DNA of 17,998 nucleotides from Mesorhizobium amorphae (GCA_003240775.1 QFNI01000068.1:1-17998); one strand, 5' to 3'. Positions 1-9,222 are shown, counted from the stretch's first letter. Program-made: numbers and translations. The notes: generated by a model not told the origin, from the letters alone.

Positions 1-2442
<2,442 letters not shown>

Positions 2443-2542
2443 GGGGACATCCGCAAAATGGCATCTGGTTGCCGCGGGTGTAAACCGGATGGCCGGCCCC
2501 TAGTCAATCAAAGAGGCTGTGGGCGAAGAGCCCGGAAGCCGC

Positions 2543-3151
2543 TCAGCTGGCAGGCCCGCCGCGCGCGATGCGCTCGATCTCCTCGCGCACCAGACGCTCG
2601 ACCAGGAAAGGCAGGTTGTTGTCGAGCCATTCCTGCAGCATCGGCCGCAGCATCTCTTCGGCGATCTGGTCATAGGAGCGGCGCGAGCGGGCGGCAAACG
2701 CGTCGGACAACTCGCCAAAGGCCGCAGCGACCTGGCTGCCCGCCTCGGGCGACATCAGCGCATGGGGGGCCGCGCGCTCGGCAGAAGCGGGCTCGTCGGC
2801 GGGTGCTGCGGCAAGAGGGGCCGGTTCTTCTTCGGGTGCGAGATCGTCGTCTTCCTCCACCAGGAAGTCCTTGGGGTCGAACTCGACCTCGGGCTCTGGC
2901 TCTACGGGCTTGGGGCTCGGCGCACGCGAAATCTCCACGGGCTCGAAGCGGTCGCCCGAGCGCAGCACGTCGATGCGGGGGGCGGGCGCCCTCACCTCTT
3001 CGCGGAACGCCTCCACTTCCGCGTCCTGATGGAAGGCCACAATCGCCTCGTCGGGGCGGCGCGTGGTGTCGCTGTCTTCGATGATGCGGCGGATGGAAGC
3101 GAGGATCTCTTCCATGGAAGGCTCGCGCTGCGCGCCGTTGACCTGAACCAT
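2543..3151 (-). CDS. popZ: PopZ / DUF2497 pole-organising protein
   Basis: Protein of 202 aa with the PopZ (DUF2497) plan. A short conserved N-terminal helix (EPSMEEILASIRRIIED, about residues 11-27) is followed by a long acidic, Pro-rich disordered linker (about 30-130). The conserved helical C-terminus (LRPMLQEWLDNNLPFLVERL) is followed by VREEIERIARG. In Caulobacter PopZ self-assembles at cell poles and tethers the ParB-origin complex; the C-terminal helices oligomerise and the N-terminal helix recruits partners. The start is ATG at 3151; a GTG directly before it (3154) could serve instead. Both sit behind AGGGG. The position between tolC and valS is the family's conserved neighbourhood. 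Function in this organism is inferred from the family. Confidence 0.9.
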   Translation of the reverse strand: MVQVNGAQREPSMEEILASIRRIIEDSDTTRRPDEAIVAFHQDAEVEAFREEVRAPAPRIDVLRSGDRFEPVEISRAPSPKPVEPEPEVEFDPKDFLVEEDDDLAPEEEPAPLAAAPADEPASAERAAPHALMSPEAGSQVAAAFGELSDAFAARSRRSYDQIAEEMLRPMLQEWLDNNLPFLVERLVREEIERIARGGPAS

Positions 3152-3154
3152 CAC

Positions 3155-3302
3155 CGCTAACCCCTGCTCGATACGCTGAACCTCGAAGCCGGGGCGCCGC
3201 AGCCCTTCGCTTCGAATCGTGGTTAACCGTAAACGAGCGCGATGCCCGGGAGAATCCCGTTCTTCGCCGGGATCACGATTTCAACAGGCGAGCGGCTCGG
3301 GC
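3155..3302 (-). promoter_or_regulatory. popZ upstream region with two GANTC sites
   Basis: This 148-bp gap between tolC and popZ holds two GAATC sequences (3214-3218 and 3252-3256), which match the CcrM methylation target GANTC. It also holds the palindrome GGTTAACC around 3221-3228. GANTC sites in promoters often mark cell-cycle control through CcrM and GcrA in alphaproteobacteria. No clear -35/-10 pair was found, so promoter activity is inferred from position only. Confidence 0.3.
3254..3273 (-). terminator. Weak terminator-like hairpin after tolC
   Basis: A 6-bp inverted repeat (ATCCCG / CGGGAT) with an 8-nt loop starts about 30 bp past the tolC stop. On the minus strand it is followed by TTCTCCC, not a clean T run. 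It could attenuate read-through from tolC into popZ, but the stem is short. Confidence 0.25.
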
Positions 3303-4676
3303 TCAGCGGCCGTCCGGCGTGCGCAGGCCCGTCCACTTGTCCTTGACGGCATCATAGTGCTCGAGCGGACGGTGGACCTCGACGTCAAGGCCGAGATGCT
3401 CGGCGTTCAGCGCGCCGATGGCCGACACGATGGCATAGCTCGCCACCACCACGTCGCGCTCGGAGCCGACCACCTGGATCTGGGCGTTGATCACGTCGGC
3501 CTGGGCGTTGAGCACGTCGAGCGTGGTGCGCTGGCCGACATTGCGCTCCTCGACCACGCCGTTCAGCGCGAGCTGTGCGGCCTCCACCAGGCGGCGGTTG
3601 GCCTGCACGCTTTCGATCGAGGCATAGTATTGCGTCCAGGACGAGGTGACGAGCTGGCGGACCTGATCGCGGCGCACGTCGACGTCGATGCGGGACTGGC
3701 CGAGCGCTTCCTTGGCCTGGCGGATGCGCGCCGTGTTGCGGCCGCCTTCATAAAGCGGGATCGAGAGGCGCGTGCCGATCGAAGCCGCGTTGTCGTAGGT
3801 GCGGCCATCGCCCACGCCGCCTTCGGTGCCGGTGATGTTGCGGATGTCGCGGGTCAGCTCGGCCGACGCGCTGAGCTGGGGCAGGAGCGTGCCTTCGAGC
3901 GACTTCACGTCATAGCCCGAGGCATCCACCAGGAACTTGTTGGCGGCGATCGCCGGGTGGCGTGCGTCGCCGAGCTGCATCGCGGCATTCATCGACTTGG
4001 GCAGGAGCTTGCTGACGGGACCCGCGGCCTGAAGCCTGCCGGCCTGCTCGCCCACCACCTGACGATAGGTCGCTTCGCTGGCCTGGGCCTGGGCGCGGGC
4101 GGCAGCCAGCGAGGCGACGGCCGCAGCCCTGCTTGCTTCCGCCTGGGCGACGTCGGTGCGGGTGCCCTCGCCCACGTCGAAGCGCGACTGCGAGGCGCGC
4201 ACCTGCTCGGTTAGGAAGTCGAGGTTGCGCTCGGTGAGAACGGCGATCTGGCGATCGCGGATCACGTCCATATAGGCGGAGGCCGCGTTGAAGAGGATGT
4301 TCTGCTCGGTGTTGCGCAGCGTCTCGTTGGAGGCGAACACGCGCGCTTCGGCCGCGCGCACGTTGTTGCGCGTCTGGAAGCCGTCGAACAGCGTCTGGCT
4401 GATGGCGATGCCGAAGGAGAAGGTGGTGATCTGGCTGCCCTGCTGGCTCGCATAGGCGGAATCGGCGATGCCGCTGACGATCGGGCGCAGCGCGGACTTG
4501 GCGATCGGCACGCTTTCATCGGTGACGCGCACGCCGGCGCGCGCAGAATTCAACTCGGAGTTGAAGCGATAGGCCTTGGCGAGCGCGCCGGGCAGCGTCT
4601 CGGCATGGGCGAGCACGGGCGCCAGAAGCGTGGACGAGGCGAGCAGAATGGCAAACGAGATACGACCGAACGGCAC
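3303..4676 (-). CDS. tolC: TolC-family outer-membrane efflux/secretion channel protein
   Basis: Outer-membrane factor of about 457 aa that would form the trimeric exit duct of tripartite efflux pumps or type I secretion systems. GTG at 4676 is preferred as start because AAAGGA lies 8 nt upstream. It gives a standard signal peptide (MPFGRISFAILLASS, then LLAPVLAHA) cleaved before ETLPGALAKAY. An in-frame ATG 28 codons upstream would bury the signal sequence. Two internally related OEP repeats are visible. The first has SQTLFDGFQTRNNVRAAEA and later VGEGTRTDVAQAEA. The second has SIPLYEGGRNTARIRQA and VGQRTTLDVLNAQADV. These are typical TolC landmarks. No membrane-fusion or ABC partner lies nearby. 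The pcm-tolC-popZ-valS order is characteristic of alphaproteobacteria. Confidence 0.93.
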   Translation of the reverse strand: MPFGRISFAILLASSTLLAPVLAHAETLPGALAKAYRFNSELNSARAGVRVTDESVPIAKSALRPIVSGIADSAYASQQGSQITTFSFGIAISQTLFDGFQTRNNVRAAEARVFASNETLRNTEQNILFNAASAYMDVIRDRQIAVLTERNLDFLTEQVRASQSRFDVGEGTRTDVAQAEASRAAAVASLAAARAQAQASEATYRQVVGEQAGRLQAAGPVSKLLPKSMNAAMQLGDARHPAIAANKFLVDASGYDVKSLEGTLLPQLSASAELTRDIRNITGTEGGVGDGRTYDNAASIGTRLSIPLYEGGRNTARIRQAKEALGQSRIDVDVRRDQVRQLVTSSWTQYYASIESVQANRRLVEAAQLALNGVVEERNVGQRTTLDVLNAQADVINAQIQVVGSERDVVVASYAIVSAIGALNAEHLGLDVEVHRPLEHYDAVKDKWTGLRTPDGR

Positions 4677-4831
4677 GGCAACAATCCTTTCAGGCCGCCC
4701 CGCCCCCGCGAGACGCTTCCACACCAAGTGCAGGCAGATTGCTTTAAGCAAGCTGAACACCCGCGTGGAGGCGCACAGGCCGCCGCGCGGAAGGGATCAC
4801 GACTAAACCGCTCGGTGCAAGTCCAAAGCGC

Positions 4832-5488
4832 TCAGAACTGGAAAACCGGGCGCAACTCGAAGCCCGGTAGTGGCTTAACTGCCGCATTGAAGCCGCGCCG
4901 GCCCGCAGCGGCCCCATCGGCCATCGTGTAGAGACGGGCCACGCCGGCATTGCCGAGGCCTTCCACGGTGGTGAGCCTTCCGCCATCGGCGAGCTGCGCC
5001 AGAAGCGCGTCCGGCAGCGTCTCGATGGCGCCTTCCACGAAGATGGCGTCGAAAGGCGCCTCGTTCGGAAGACCCTTTTCGAGCGGGCCTTCCACAACCC
5101 TGGCGTTTGCCAGACCGAGCGAGCCGACCGTTTCCGAAGCCTTGGCGACAAGCGCCTTGTCCGATTCGAGGCCGATCACTTCGCCTGCGATGCCCGCAAG
5201 CACGGCGAGCGAGTAGCCGGTGGCGCAGCCCACCACGAGCACGCGGTCGCTCGAACGCAGCGAGAGAAGCTGGATCAGCTTGGCGAAGGGCGAAGGCTCC
5301 ATCAGGAAGCGGCCGCCACCCAGCGGCAGGTCCTCGTCGATATAGGCGAGCGAAGCGCGGGCGGGCTCGACGAAGAGCTCGCGCGGCACGAGGCCCATGG
5401 CGTCGAGAATGCGTGTGTCGGTCACGTCGGTGGTGCGGACCTGGCCGTCCACCATCTTGGTCCGCAGTCCCACGAAATCAGGGTTCAA
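4832..5488 (-). CDS. pcm: Protein-L-isoaspartate O-methyltransferase family protein
   Basis: SAM-dependent methyltransferase of 218 aa, PIMT family (COG2518), expected to methylate isoaspartyl residues in aged proteins. The SAM motif I region reads RVLVVGCATGYSLAVLAG, followed by the acidic ribose-binding block (EVIGLESD). The alphaproteobacterial opening MVDGQVRTTDVTD and the RELFVEP block are present. The start is TTG at 5488, supported by GAGG 7 nt upstream; the next ATG (residue 12) would cut into the conserved opening. The neighbouring gene downstream is tolC, as in other alphaproteobacteria. Members next to tolC are often annotated as PIMT without enzymatic proof, so the exact substrate is inferred. 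Confidence 0.9.
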   Translation of the reverse strand: MNPDFVGLRTKMVDGQVRTTDVTDTRILDAMGLVPRELFVEPARASLAYIDEDLPLGGGRFLMEPSPFAKLIQLLSLRSSDRVLVVGCATGYSLAVLAGIAGEVIGLESDKALVAKASETVGSLGLANARVVEGPLEKGLPNEAPFDAIFVEGAIETLPDALLAQLADGGRLTTVEGLGNAGVARLYTMADGAAAGRRGFNAAVKPLPGFELRPVFQF

Positions 5489-5559
5489 GCTCGGACCTCA
5501 TCCAAAAACCGGCAGACGATGCGATCGGCCGGGTTCCGGCTGACCGCGCGGGGCGACGT

Positions 5560-5633
5560 TGGAGGCCTCGCCCGGAATCGAACCGGGGTGCAAGGATTTG
5601 CAGTCCTCTGCGTAACCACTCCGCCACGAGGCC
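5560..5633 (-). tRNA. tRNA-Cys (GCA)
   Basis: A 74-nt tRNA with encoded CCA. The acceptor stem GGCCTCG / CGAGGCC pairs fully over 7 bp. The T arm holds CGGTTCGATTCCG. The anticodon loop reads CTGCAAA, with anticodon GCA at 5599-5601 on the complementary strand. The D arm GGCGGAGTGGTTACGC is normal. It lies just upstream of pcm on the same strand. Confidence 0.97.
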
Positions 5634-5685
5634 TCGCGTGCGTCGCGCACCGCGGCCACTCTCTAGGGTGGCGAACCGCTTTCCG

Positions 5686-5961
5686 TCAAGCGCGCCCGAC
5701 GCCCGTTCGACGTTTCTGCCGCCTGCGCCCCCACCAGACCGAGCTCCGCCTGCGCCACCGCCGCACCCTGGCGAACTCGTAGGACAAGACGAGCAGCCCG
5801 AGCGGCACCATCCAGAAGCCCAGGATCGGCAGAAAGCCGAGCACGCCGCCGAAGACGAGCCCGCAGCCGATGGCGATGCGCGCCTTGCGCGAGCGGGGCA
5901 GGTGGAAGTCGCGCCCGGCGAGCGAGAGCTTGCGCCGCGGGGTCTCATGGTGCGTCGTCAC
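5686..5961 (-). CDS. Small basic two-helix membrane protein (PGPGW-like)
   Basis: Protein of 91 aa starting at GTG 5961, chosen because CAGGAG lies 9 nt upstream; longer in-frame starts have no ribosome binding site. The N-terminus is soluble and basic (MTTHHETPRRKLSLAGRDF). Two hydrophobic segments follow (about residues 29-45 and 47-61), separated by the turn FLPILGFW, then YEFARVRRWRRR and an Arg-rich tail. The layout resembles the PGPGW family of small putative transmembrane proteins often annotated in alphaproteobacteria, though the PGPGW signature itself is replaced by LGFWMVP. Function is unknown. It shares its strand with tRNA-Cys, so co-transcription is possible. Confidence 0.75.
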   Translation of the reverse strand: MTTHHETPRRKLSLAGRDFHLPRSRKARIAIGCGLVFGGVLGFLPILGFWMVPLGLLVLSYEFARVRRWRRRSSVWWGRRRQKRRTGVGRA

Positions 5962-6125
5962 GATGATCGTCTCCTGAGCCGCTCCATGTGGCGCTCCCCT
6001 CGCCCGATTGCCACTCCCGGGCGTTTCGCCACACCGGAACCTTTTGCGCATCCGCAGCAGATTCGTCCTTTGCAAGCGCGAAAGGTGTTGCTATAGGCGG
6101 CACCGCTGAAGCGCGAGCCACCTGT

Positions 6126-6200
6126 TCCCCGGTAGCTCAGTGGTAGAGCAACCGGCTGTTAACCGGTTGGTCGCTGGTTCGAATCCGGCCCGGGGAGCCA
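6126..6200 (+). tRNA. tRNA-Asn (GTT)
   Basis: A 75-nt tRNA with encoded CCA. The acceptor TCCCCGG / CCGGGGA pairs over 7 bp. The anticodon loop is CTGTTAA (anticodon GTT) in a CCGG stem. The T arm is CTGGTTCGAATCCGG. The D arm GCTCAGTGGTAGAGC is normal. It marks the left edge of the accessory region, and tRNA genes are common integration targets. Confidence 0.97.
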
Positions 6201-6247
6201 CCTTTTCTTAGGGTTTGCGCATGTCCTGTTGAAGTTGCGACCCTGCT

Positions 6248-6268
6248 GGGGCAACATTCGGGGCAACA
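6248..6268 (+). repeat. Tandem GGGGCAACA direct repeat after tRNA-Asn
   Basis: Two perfect copies of GGGGCAACA (6248-6256 and 6260-6268) are separated by TTC, 48 bp past the tRNA-Asn 3' end. The spacing is about one helical turn, as for paired protein-binding sites. The location between a tRNA and a recombinase-like relic fits recombinase arm-type sites, but this is inference. Confidence 0.4.
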
Positions 6269-6308
6269 GCGCGGAGACGCGAAGTCTCAGCCGAGATGCA
6301 ATTTCGTC

Positions 6309-6461
6309 CAAAGCCTTTGCGCCCTGGCAACCCACGTTCTCGAGACAAGCGGCTCCTACGAAAAGGTGAGCTACGCCATCCAGGACACGCCCGAGACGGT
6401 CAAGAGCCAGTGCGGGCGCCTGTTTCCGAAGGATGGGAAGCCCTCGCCGCAGAAGTCCTGA
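6309..6461 (+). pseudogene. Relic resembling the C-terminus of a tyrosine recombinase
   Basis: A fragment of about 50 codons reads ALATHVLETSGSYEKVSYA then IQDTPETVKSQCGRLFPKD and ends at TGA (6459-6461). It has no start codon or ribosome binding site. Its spacing resembles the end of phage-type integrases, where a HALATHVLE-like helix is followed after about 25 residues by xHYGRFLP, which carries the catalytic tyrosine. Here the tyrosine position would be Cys (QCGRLFP) and the first His is lost (CALATH). Upstream the frame gives no further recognisable sequence. Its place just past tRNA-Asn fits a decayed integrase. The family call comes from pattern memory and is tentative. Confidence 0.4.
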
Positions 6462-6490
6462 GTCGAGCGTGACGTGACGCGTCGACCTTC

Positions 6491-6582
6491 TCATTCCAAA
6501 TCCACTCTCTCTCCGGCGGCCCGTATCTTGCAGTCTCGACTTGCTGGAGGATGCCATGACAGACGAGACGATCTTTGCGGCG
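6491..6582 (+). repeat. Left copy of a leader/N-terminus repeat, truncated
   Basis: This stretch matches 8975-9063. Bases 6542-6582 are identical to 9023-9063 over 41 nt. Upstream, CCCGTATC and a CTGCAG-like block match with scattered substitutions back to about 6491. Similarity stops abruptly after 6582, only about 40 bp before the stop of the anti-sigma gene. Confidence 0.8.
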
Positions 6583-6651
6583 ACATTTGCGAGAGTTTTC
6601 TGGTGGGACGAGTACCCTCTTGTCAGAGCGTTTTCTGCGTCAGCCCCTTGA
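6556..6651 (+). pseudogene. Truncated copy of the small membrane protein at 9037
   Basis: The frame begins MTDETIFAA, identical to the gene at 9037, behind the same GGAGG site 5 nt upstream. It then leaves homology (TFARVFWWDEYPLVRAF) and stops after 31 codons, overlapping the 3' end of the convergent anti-sigma gene. The hydrophobic core of the intact protein is missing. Translation signals are intact, so a short peptide might be made, but a broken duplicate is the simplest reading. Confidence 0.6.
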
Positions 6652-7327
6652 ACAGTATGGGCCCGGTCGGCCTGCCCGTGGGGGAGCCGGAAGCAGGCTC
6701 GAGTGTGATTTCGAATAGCTGTTCCGGCTTGGTGGGCGCCAGAGGCCCTAGCGCAAGGTCCGCGCTGCGGGCGTGATCAAGAAGACCGATCGACACCGGG
6801 CCCTGCTCTGGCGTCTGCAGGCTCCACACCTGCAGGGCGCGGCCTTGGGGAACGGGTATGTCCTGGAGAGGCGTGAGGCGGGCCCTGCCGCCTGTGTCCA
6901 CCTCCACGATAGCCCCAGCCGCGCCGTTGTCCGCAGGGATCAGGACCGCCACGAATTGCGGAGCGGGAGCGGGTTGCGTCACCAGAACTGCTAGCACGGC
7001 AGCGAGCCCTCCCGCCGTGGCGAGCCCGCCCAATGCGAGCCCACGCCATAGGCGCAGGCTGTTCCAAAGCGCAGAAGGTTTCTCCACATGACGCACCGCA
7101 GTCGCCTGTGGGCGCAGGATCAGGCTGTTGATGCGCTGCCAGAGGTGGTGGTCGGGCGCAACGGCGGGAGCGGTGTCGTCGAGAGGACCGAAGCGTTCGA
7201 AAGCGGCCGTGACGGACGAAGCCAAGTCCGCGTTTCTCGACATCGCGTGCTCGAAGCGCTCGGCTTCGTCGGAGTCCATGAGGCCGAGCACAAAGTCTGC
7301 AACACGGTCGTCGCGGTCCGTACTCAT
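6623..7327 (-). CDS. RskA-like anti-sigma factor
   Basis: Membrane anti-sigma factor of 234 aa. The cytoplasmic N-terminus (RVADFVLGLMDSDEAERFE) has the short helical anti-sigma fold. One transmembrane segment spans about residues 97-117 (LALGGLATAGGLAAVLAVLV). The periplasmic part has the RskA C-terminal pattern (LQVWSLQTPEQGPVSIGLL). No HxxxCxxC zinc anti-sigma motif is present, as expected for RskA. ATG at 7327 overlaps the sigma-factor stop (ATGA), with AGGAG 8 nt upstream. An ATG at 7336 is too close to that site. The family normally holds its partner sigma factor inactive until regulated proteolysis. Partner identity is inferred from the overlap. Confidence 0.88.
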   Translation of the reverse strand: MSTDRDDRVADFVLGLMDSDEAERFEHAMSRNADLASSVTAAFERFGPLDDTAPAVAPDHHLWQRINSLILRPQATAVRHVEKPSALWNSLRLWRGLALGGLATAGGLAAVLAVLVTQPAPAPQFVAVLIPADNGAAGAIVEVDTGGRARLTPLQDIPVPQGRALQVWSLQTPEQGPVSIGLLDHARSADLALGPLAPTKPEQLFEITLEPASGSPTGRPTGPILFKGLTQKTL

Positions 7328-7893
7328 TGCATGCACTCCTGAACCTGCAGGAAGGCGCGGCGCAGCCAGGACTTCGCAGTGCCAAGCGGAACGCCGAGTG
7401 TGGCTGCCACTTCGCCGTGGCTCAGGCCGTATGTGTAGGCTAGCACGATGCCTCGTCGCCTGTTGGGCTCGAGTTCGTCCAGGCAGACCCGTAGTCGGCT
7501 TGTCTCGTCGAGCAAAAGCACTGCTGCCTCGGGGTCAGGGCGCTCGTCCGCTTGGTCGTGTAGAAGGTCCGCGTCGGTCGGGATTTCGCGCGCGCCGTCG
7601 CGCAGGATGTTGAGCGCGCGGTTGCGCACGATGCTGAACAGCCAGGCGCGGCCTGCACCGCGGGCGGGATCGAAGGTGTCGGCGCGCCGCCAAACCTGCA
7701 CGAAGGCGTCCTGCACCGCTTCCTCCGCCAGCTCGCGGCGACGCAGGATGCGCGTCGCCACGCCCAGCATTGCGGGCGCTTCCCGGTCGTAGAGCCGGCG
7801 CAAGGCTTCCCGGCTGCCCTCCGCGCATTGCCGGATCGCCAGGCTGTGATCGAAGAACGGGCCGGGAGGCCGGCGTTGGGTAGTCTCGCTCAT
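7324..7893 (-). CDS. ECF RNA polymerase sigma factor (SigK/RpoE type)
   Basis: Sigma-70 family extracytoplasmic-function factor of 189 aa. Region 2 spans about residues 25-98 (EEAVQDAFVQVWRRADTFD, then RAWLFSIVRNRALNILRD). Region 4 spans about 135-185 (GLSHGEVAATLGVPLGTAK, then SWLRRAF), which is the -35-binding helix-turn-helix. ATG at 7893 is chosen for AGGAG 6 nt upstream. The stop overlaps the anti-sigma start, so the pair is translationally coupled. The target promoter sequence cannot be told from the window. The divergent DUF4394 gene is a likely regulon member by position. No sensory C-terminal extension is present. Confidence 0.93.
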   Translation of the reverse strand: MSETTQRRPPGPFFDHSLAIRQCAEGSREALRRLYDREAPAMLGVATRILRRRELAEEAVQDAFVQVWRRADTFDPARGAGRAWLFSIVRNRALNILRDGAREIPTDADLLHDQADERPDPEAAVLLLDETSRLRVCLDELEPNRRRGIVLAYTYGLSHGEVAATLGVPLGTAKSWLRRAFLQVQECMQ

Positions 7894-7969
7894 CCAAGTC
7901 TCCTCGGCAGCTTCCAAGCACGTCCCCTGGGCTCCGTCCACCGCGGGAAGACACCGGCTGTGGCGGCCT

Positions 7970-8010
7970 GGATGCAGCTGCCTCGCTTTTATTTGCATCC
8001 CGCTGCATCC
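7970..8010. promoter_or_regulatory. Inverted repeat between the sigma gene and the DUF4394 gene
   Basis: Perfect 9-bp inverted repeats GGATGCAGC (7970-7978) and GCTGCATCC (8002-8010) are separated by 23 bp that include a T-rich stretch and a further TGCATCC (7994-8000). It lies in the 188-bp divergent intergenic region, where promoters of both the sigma operon and the DUF4394 gene must be. It could be an operator or a pair of promoter elements. Confidence 0.4.
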
Positions 8011-8081
8011 GATCGGCCAACCGCCGGGTAGCCGCAGCAGGTCCGAAACGGGCCGAGATCGAGACCGAAAGGATACGACCC

Positions 8082-8864
8082 ATGCTCAAGACCACTCTTG
8101 CCGCAGCCGTTTCGCTTGTCGCCCTGCCTCTTGCCTCGGCACATGCCGCAACCGTCGTTGCGCTCGTGGGCGACAACATGCTGGTGACGGTGGACACGGC
8201 CACAATGGCCCCTGCAGCCCCCGTCACGGTGAGCGGCGTCGAAGGCAAGCTGCTCGGCATCGACGTGCGCCCTGCCGACAAAATGCTCTATGGCCTGTTC
8301 GCCGACGGCACGGTGGCAACAATTGATCCGGCGACGGGAGCGGCAACGACTGTGGACACGCTCAAGATGGTGCCTCCCGCGGACGCCACCGTGACAGTCG
8401 ACTTCAACCCCGCGGCCGACGCCATGCGCATCATGGGCTCCGACGGCACCAGCCTGCGCACCAAGTTCGTTGACGGGGCGGTGACCGAGGACGGGCGCCA
8501 CAAGTTCGCCGATGGCGACATGCTGTCGGGAACGCCTAACATCGTGGCTGGCGCCTACACAAACTCCTATGCCGGCACCGAGACCACAGCCCTTTACAAC
8601 ATCGATGCGACCGCAGGCGCGCTGGTGAAGCAGGACCCGCCGAACGACGGCACGCTGGTCGGCGTGGGCAAGCTCGGCGTCGCCATCAGCGGGCCGGTGG
8701 CATTCGACATTCTGTCGGACGGCCAGGGCGGCAACCAAGCCTTCATGATGAGCGGCAACACGCTTTATTCCGTCAACCTCGAAACGGGCGCGGCGACCGA
8801 AGCGGCCAAGGTGGACGCTGCCCAGGCGCCCGTGCGCGACTTCGCGGTGATGCCTGCCATGTGA
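8082..8864 (+). CDS. Secreted DUF4394 beta-propeller-like protein
   Basis: Protein of 260 aa with an N-terminal signal peptide (MLKTTLAAAVSLVALPLA, then SAHA) cleaved before ATVVALVGDN. The body shows repeated short strand units typical of DUF4394, such as GKLLGIDVRPADKMLYGLF, GTVATIDPATGAATTVDTL and GNTLYSVNLETGAATEAAK. The start ATG has AAAGGA 8 nt upstream. It is divergent from an ECF sigma/anti-sigma pair, an arrangement suggesting that it is controlled by that sigma factor. The biochemical role of DUF4394 is unknown; export to the periplasm or outside is inferred from the signal peptide. A GC-rich hairpin follows the gene. Confidence 0.88.
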   Translation: MLKTTLAAAVSLVALPLASAHAATVVALVGDNMLVTVDTATMAPAAPVTVSGVEGKLLGIDVRPADKMLYGLFADGTVATIDPATGAATTVDTLKMVPPADATVTVDFNPAADAMRIMGSDGTSLRTKFVDGAVTEDGRHKFADGDMLSGTPNIVAGAYTNSYAGTETTALYNIDATAGALVKQDPPNDGTLVGVGKLGVAISGPVAFDILSDGQGGNQAFMMSGNTLYSVNLETGAATEAAKVDAAQAPVRDFAVMPAM

Positions 8865-8892
8865 CGAAGGAGCGTTACCCGGCAAAGATCGC

Positions 8893-8915
8893 TCCGCCCG
8901 GTGCAGCCGGGCGGA
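8893..8915 (+). terminator. GC-rich hairpin after the DUF4394 gene
   Basis: A perfect 9-bp stem TCCGCCCGG / CCGGGCGGA with loop TGCAG starts 29 bp past the stop. It lacks a following T run (ACACTGGG), so it may be a 3'-end stabiliser or a non-canonical terminator. Confidence 0.5.
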
Positions 8916-8974
8916 ACACTGGGAATGAGGTACTGAATCAGGCCTGGCGTGAGGCGTAGCGCCGCTGCGCACCC

Positions 8975-9063
8975 CTTTCCATCCACGCCCTCCCGGCCCG
9001 CCCGTATCCTGCAGCCTCAACATGCTGGAGGATGCCATGACAGACGAGACGATCTTTGCGGCG
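8975..9063 (+). repeat. Right copy of the leader/N-terminus repeat, intact
   Basis: This copy matches 6491-6582 (41 nt identical at 9023-9063, diverged but alignable upstream). It covers the leader, ribosome binding site and first nine codons of the small membrane protein gene at 9037. The two copies flank the ECF sigma, anti-sigma and DUF4394 module. Confidence 0.8.
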
Positions 9064-9222
9064 GTGCTGGCGGTGACGGTATTGAGCGGCCTGGGTGCGA
9101 TGCTGCTTGCGTTTCAGGCGGGCCCGTCCGGAACGGGCGCGCGTGCCGCGGTAGCGCGCAGGCTGGTAGATGTGACGATCATCGGCGCGGCCGCGCTGGC
9201 GGCGCTCGTCGGGCGGGCGTAG
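9037..9222 (+). CDS. Small membrane protein of unknown function
   Basis: Protein of 61 aa starting MTDETIFAAVLAVTVLSGL. The start ATG lies 5 nt after a strong GGAGG. Two hydrophobic segments are visible (about residues 6-24 and 44-60), joined by a Gly/Arg-rich loop (GPSGTGARAAVARR). A small inner-membrane hairpin protein is likely. It is not recognised as a named family. Its leader and first codons are duplicated at 6491-6582, showing that this gene was involved in a rearrangement. Confidence 0.65.
   Translation: MTDETIFAAVLAVTVLSGLGAMLLAFQAGPSGTGARAAVARRLVDVTIIGAAALAALVGRA

Noticed and set aside
2521..2533. GGGC-GAAGA-GCCC hairpin between popZ and valS
   Set aside because: A four-base stem without a T run is expected by chance in GC-rich DNA.
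4677..4760. Upstream ATG extension of the tolC gene
   Set aside because: It adds 28 residues before the signal peptide and has no ribosome binding site, while GTG at 4676 has AAAGGA at good spacing.
7994..8063. SigK-type promoter (CCATCC and CCGAAT-like) before the DUF4394 gene
   Set aside because: GCATCC and CCGAAA are both present, but the gap of about 32 bp is far too long for a sigma promoter.
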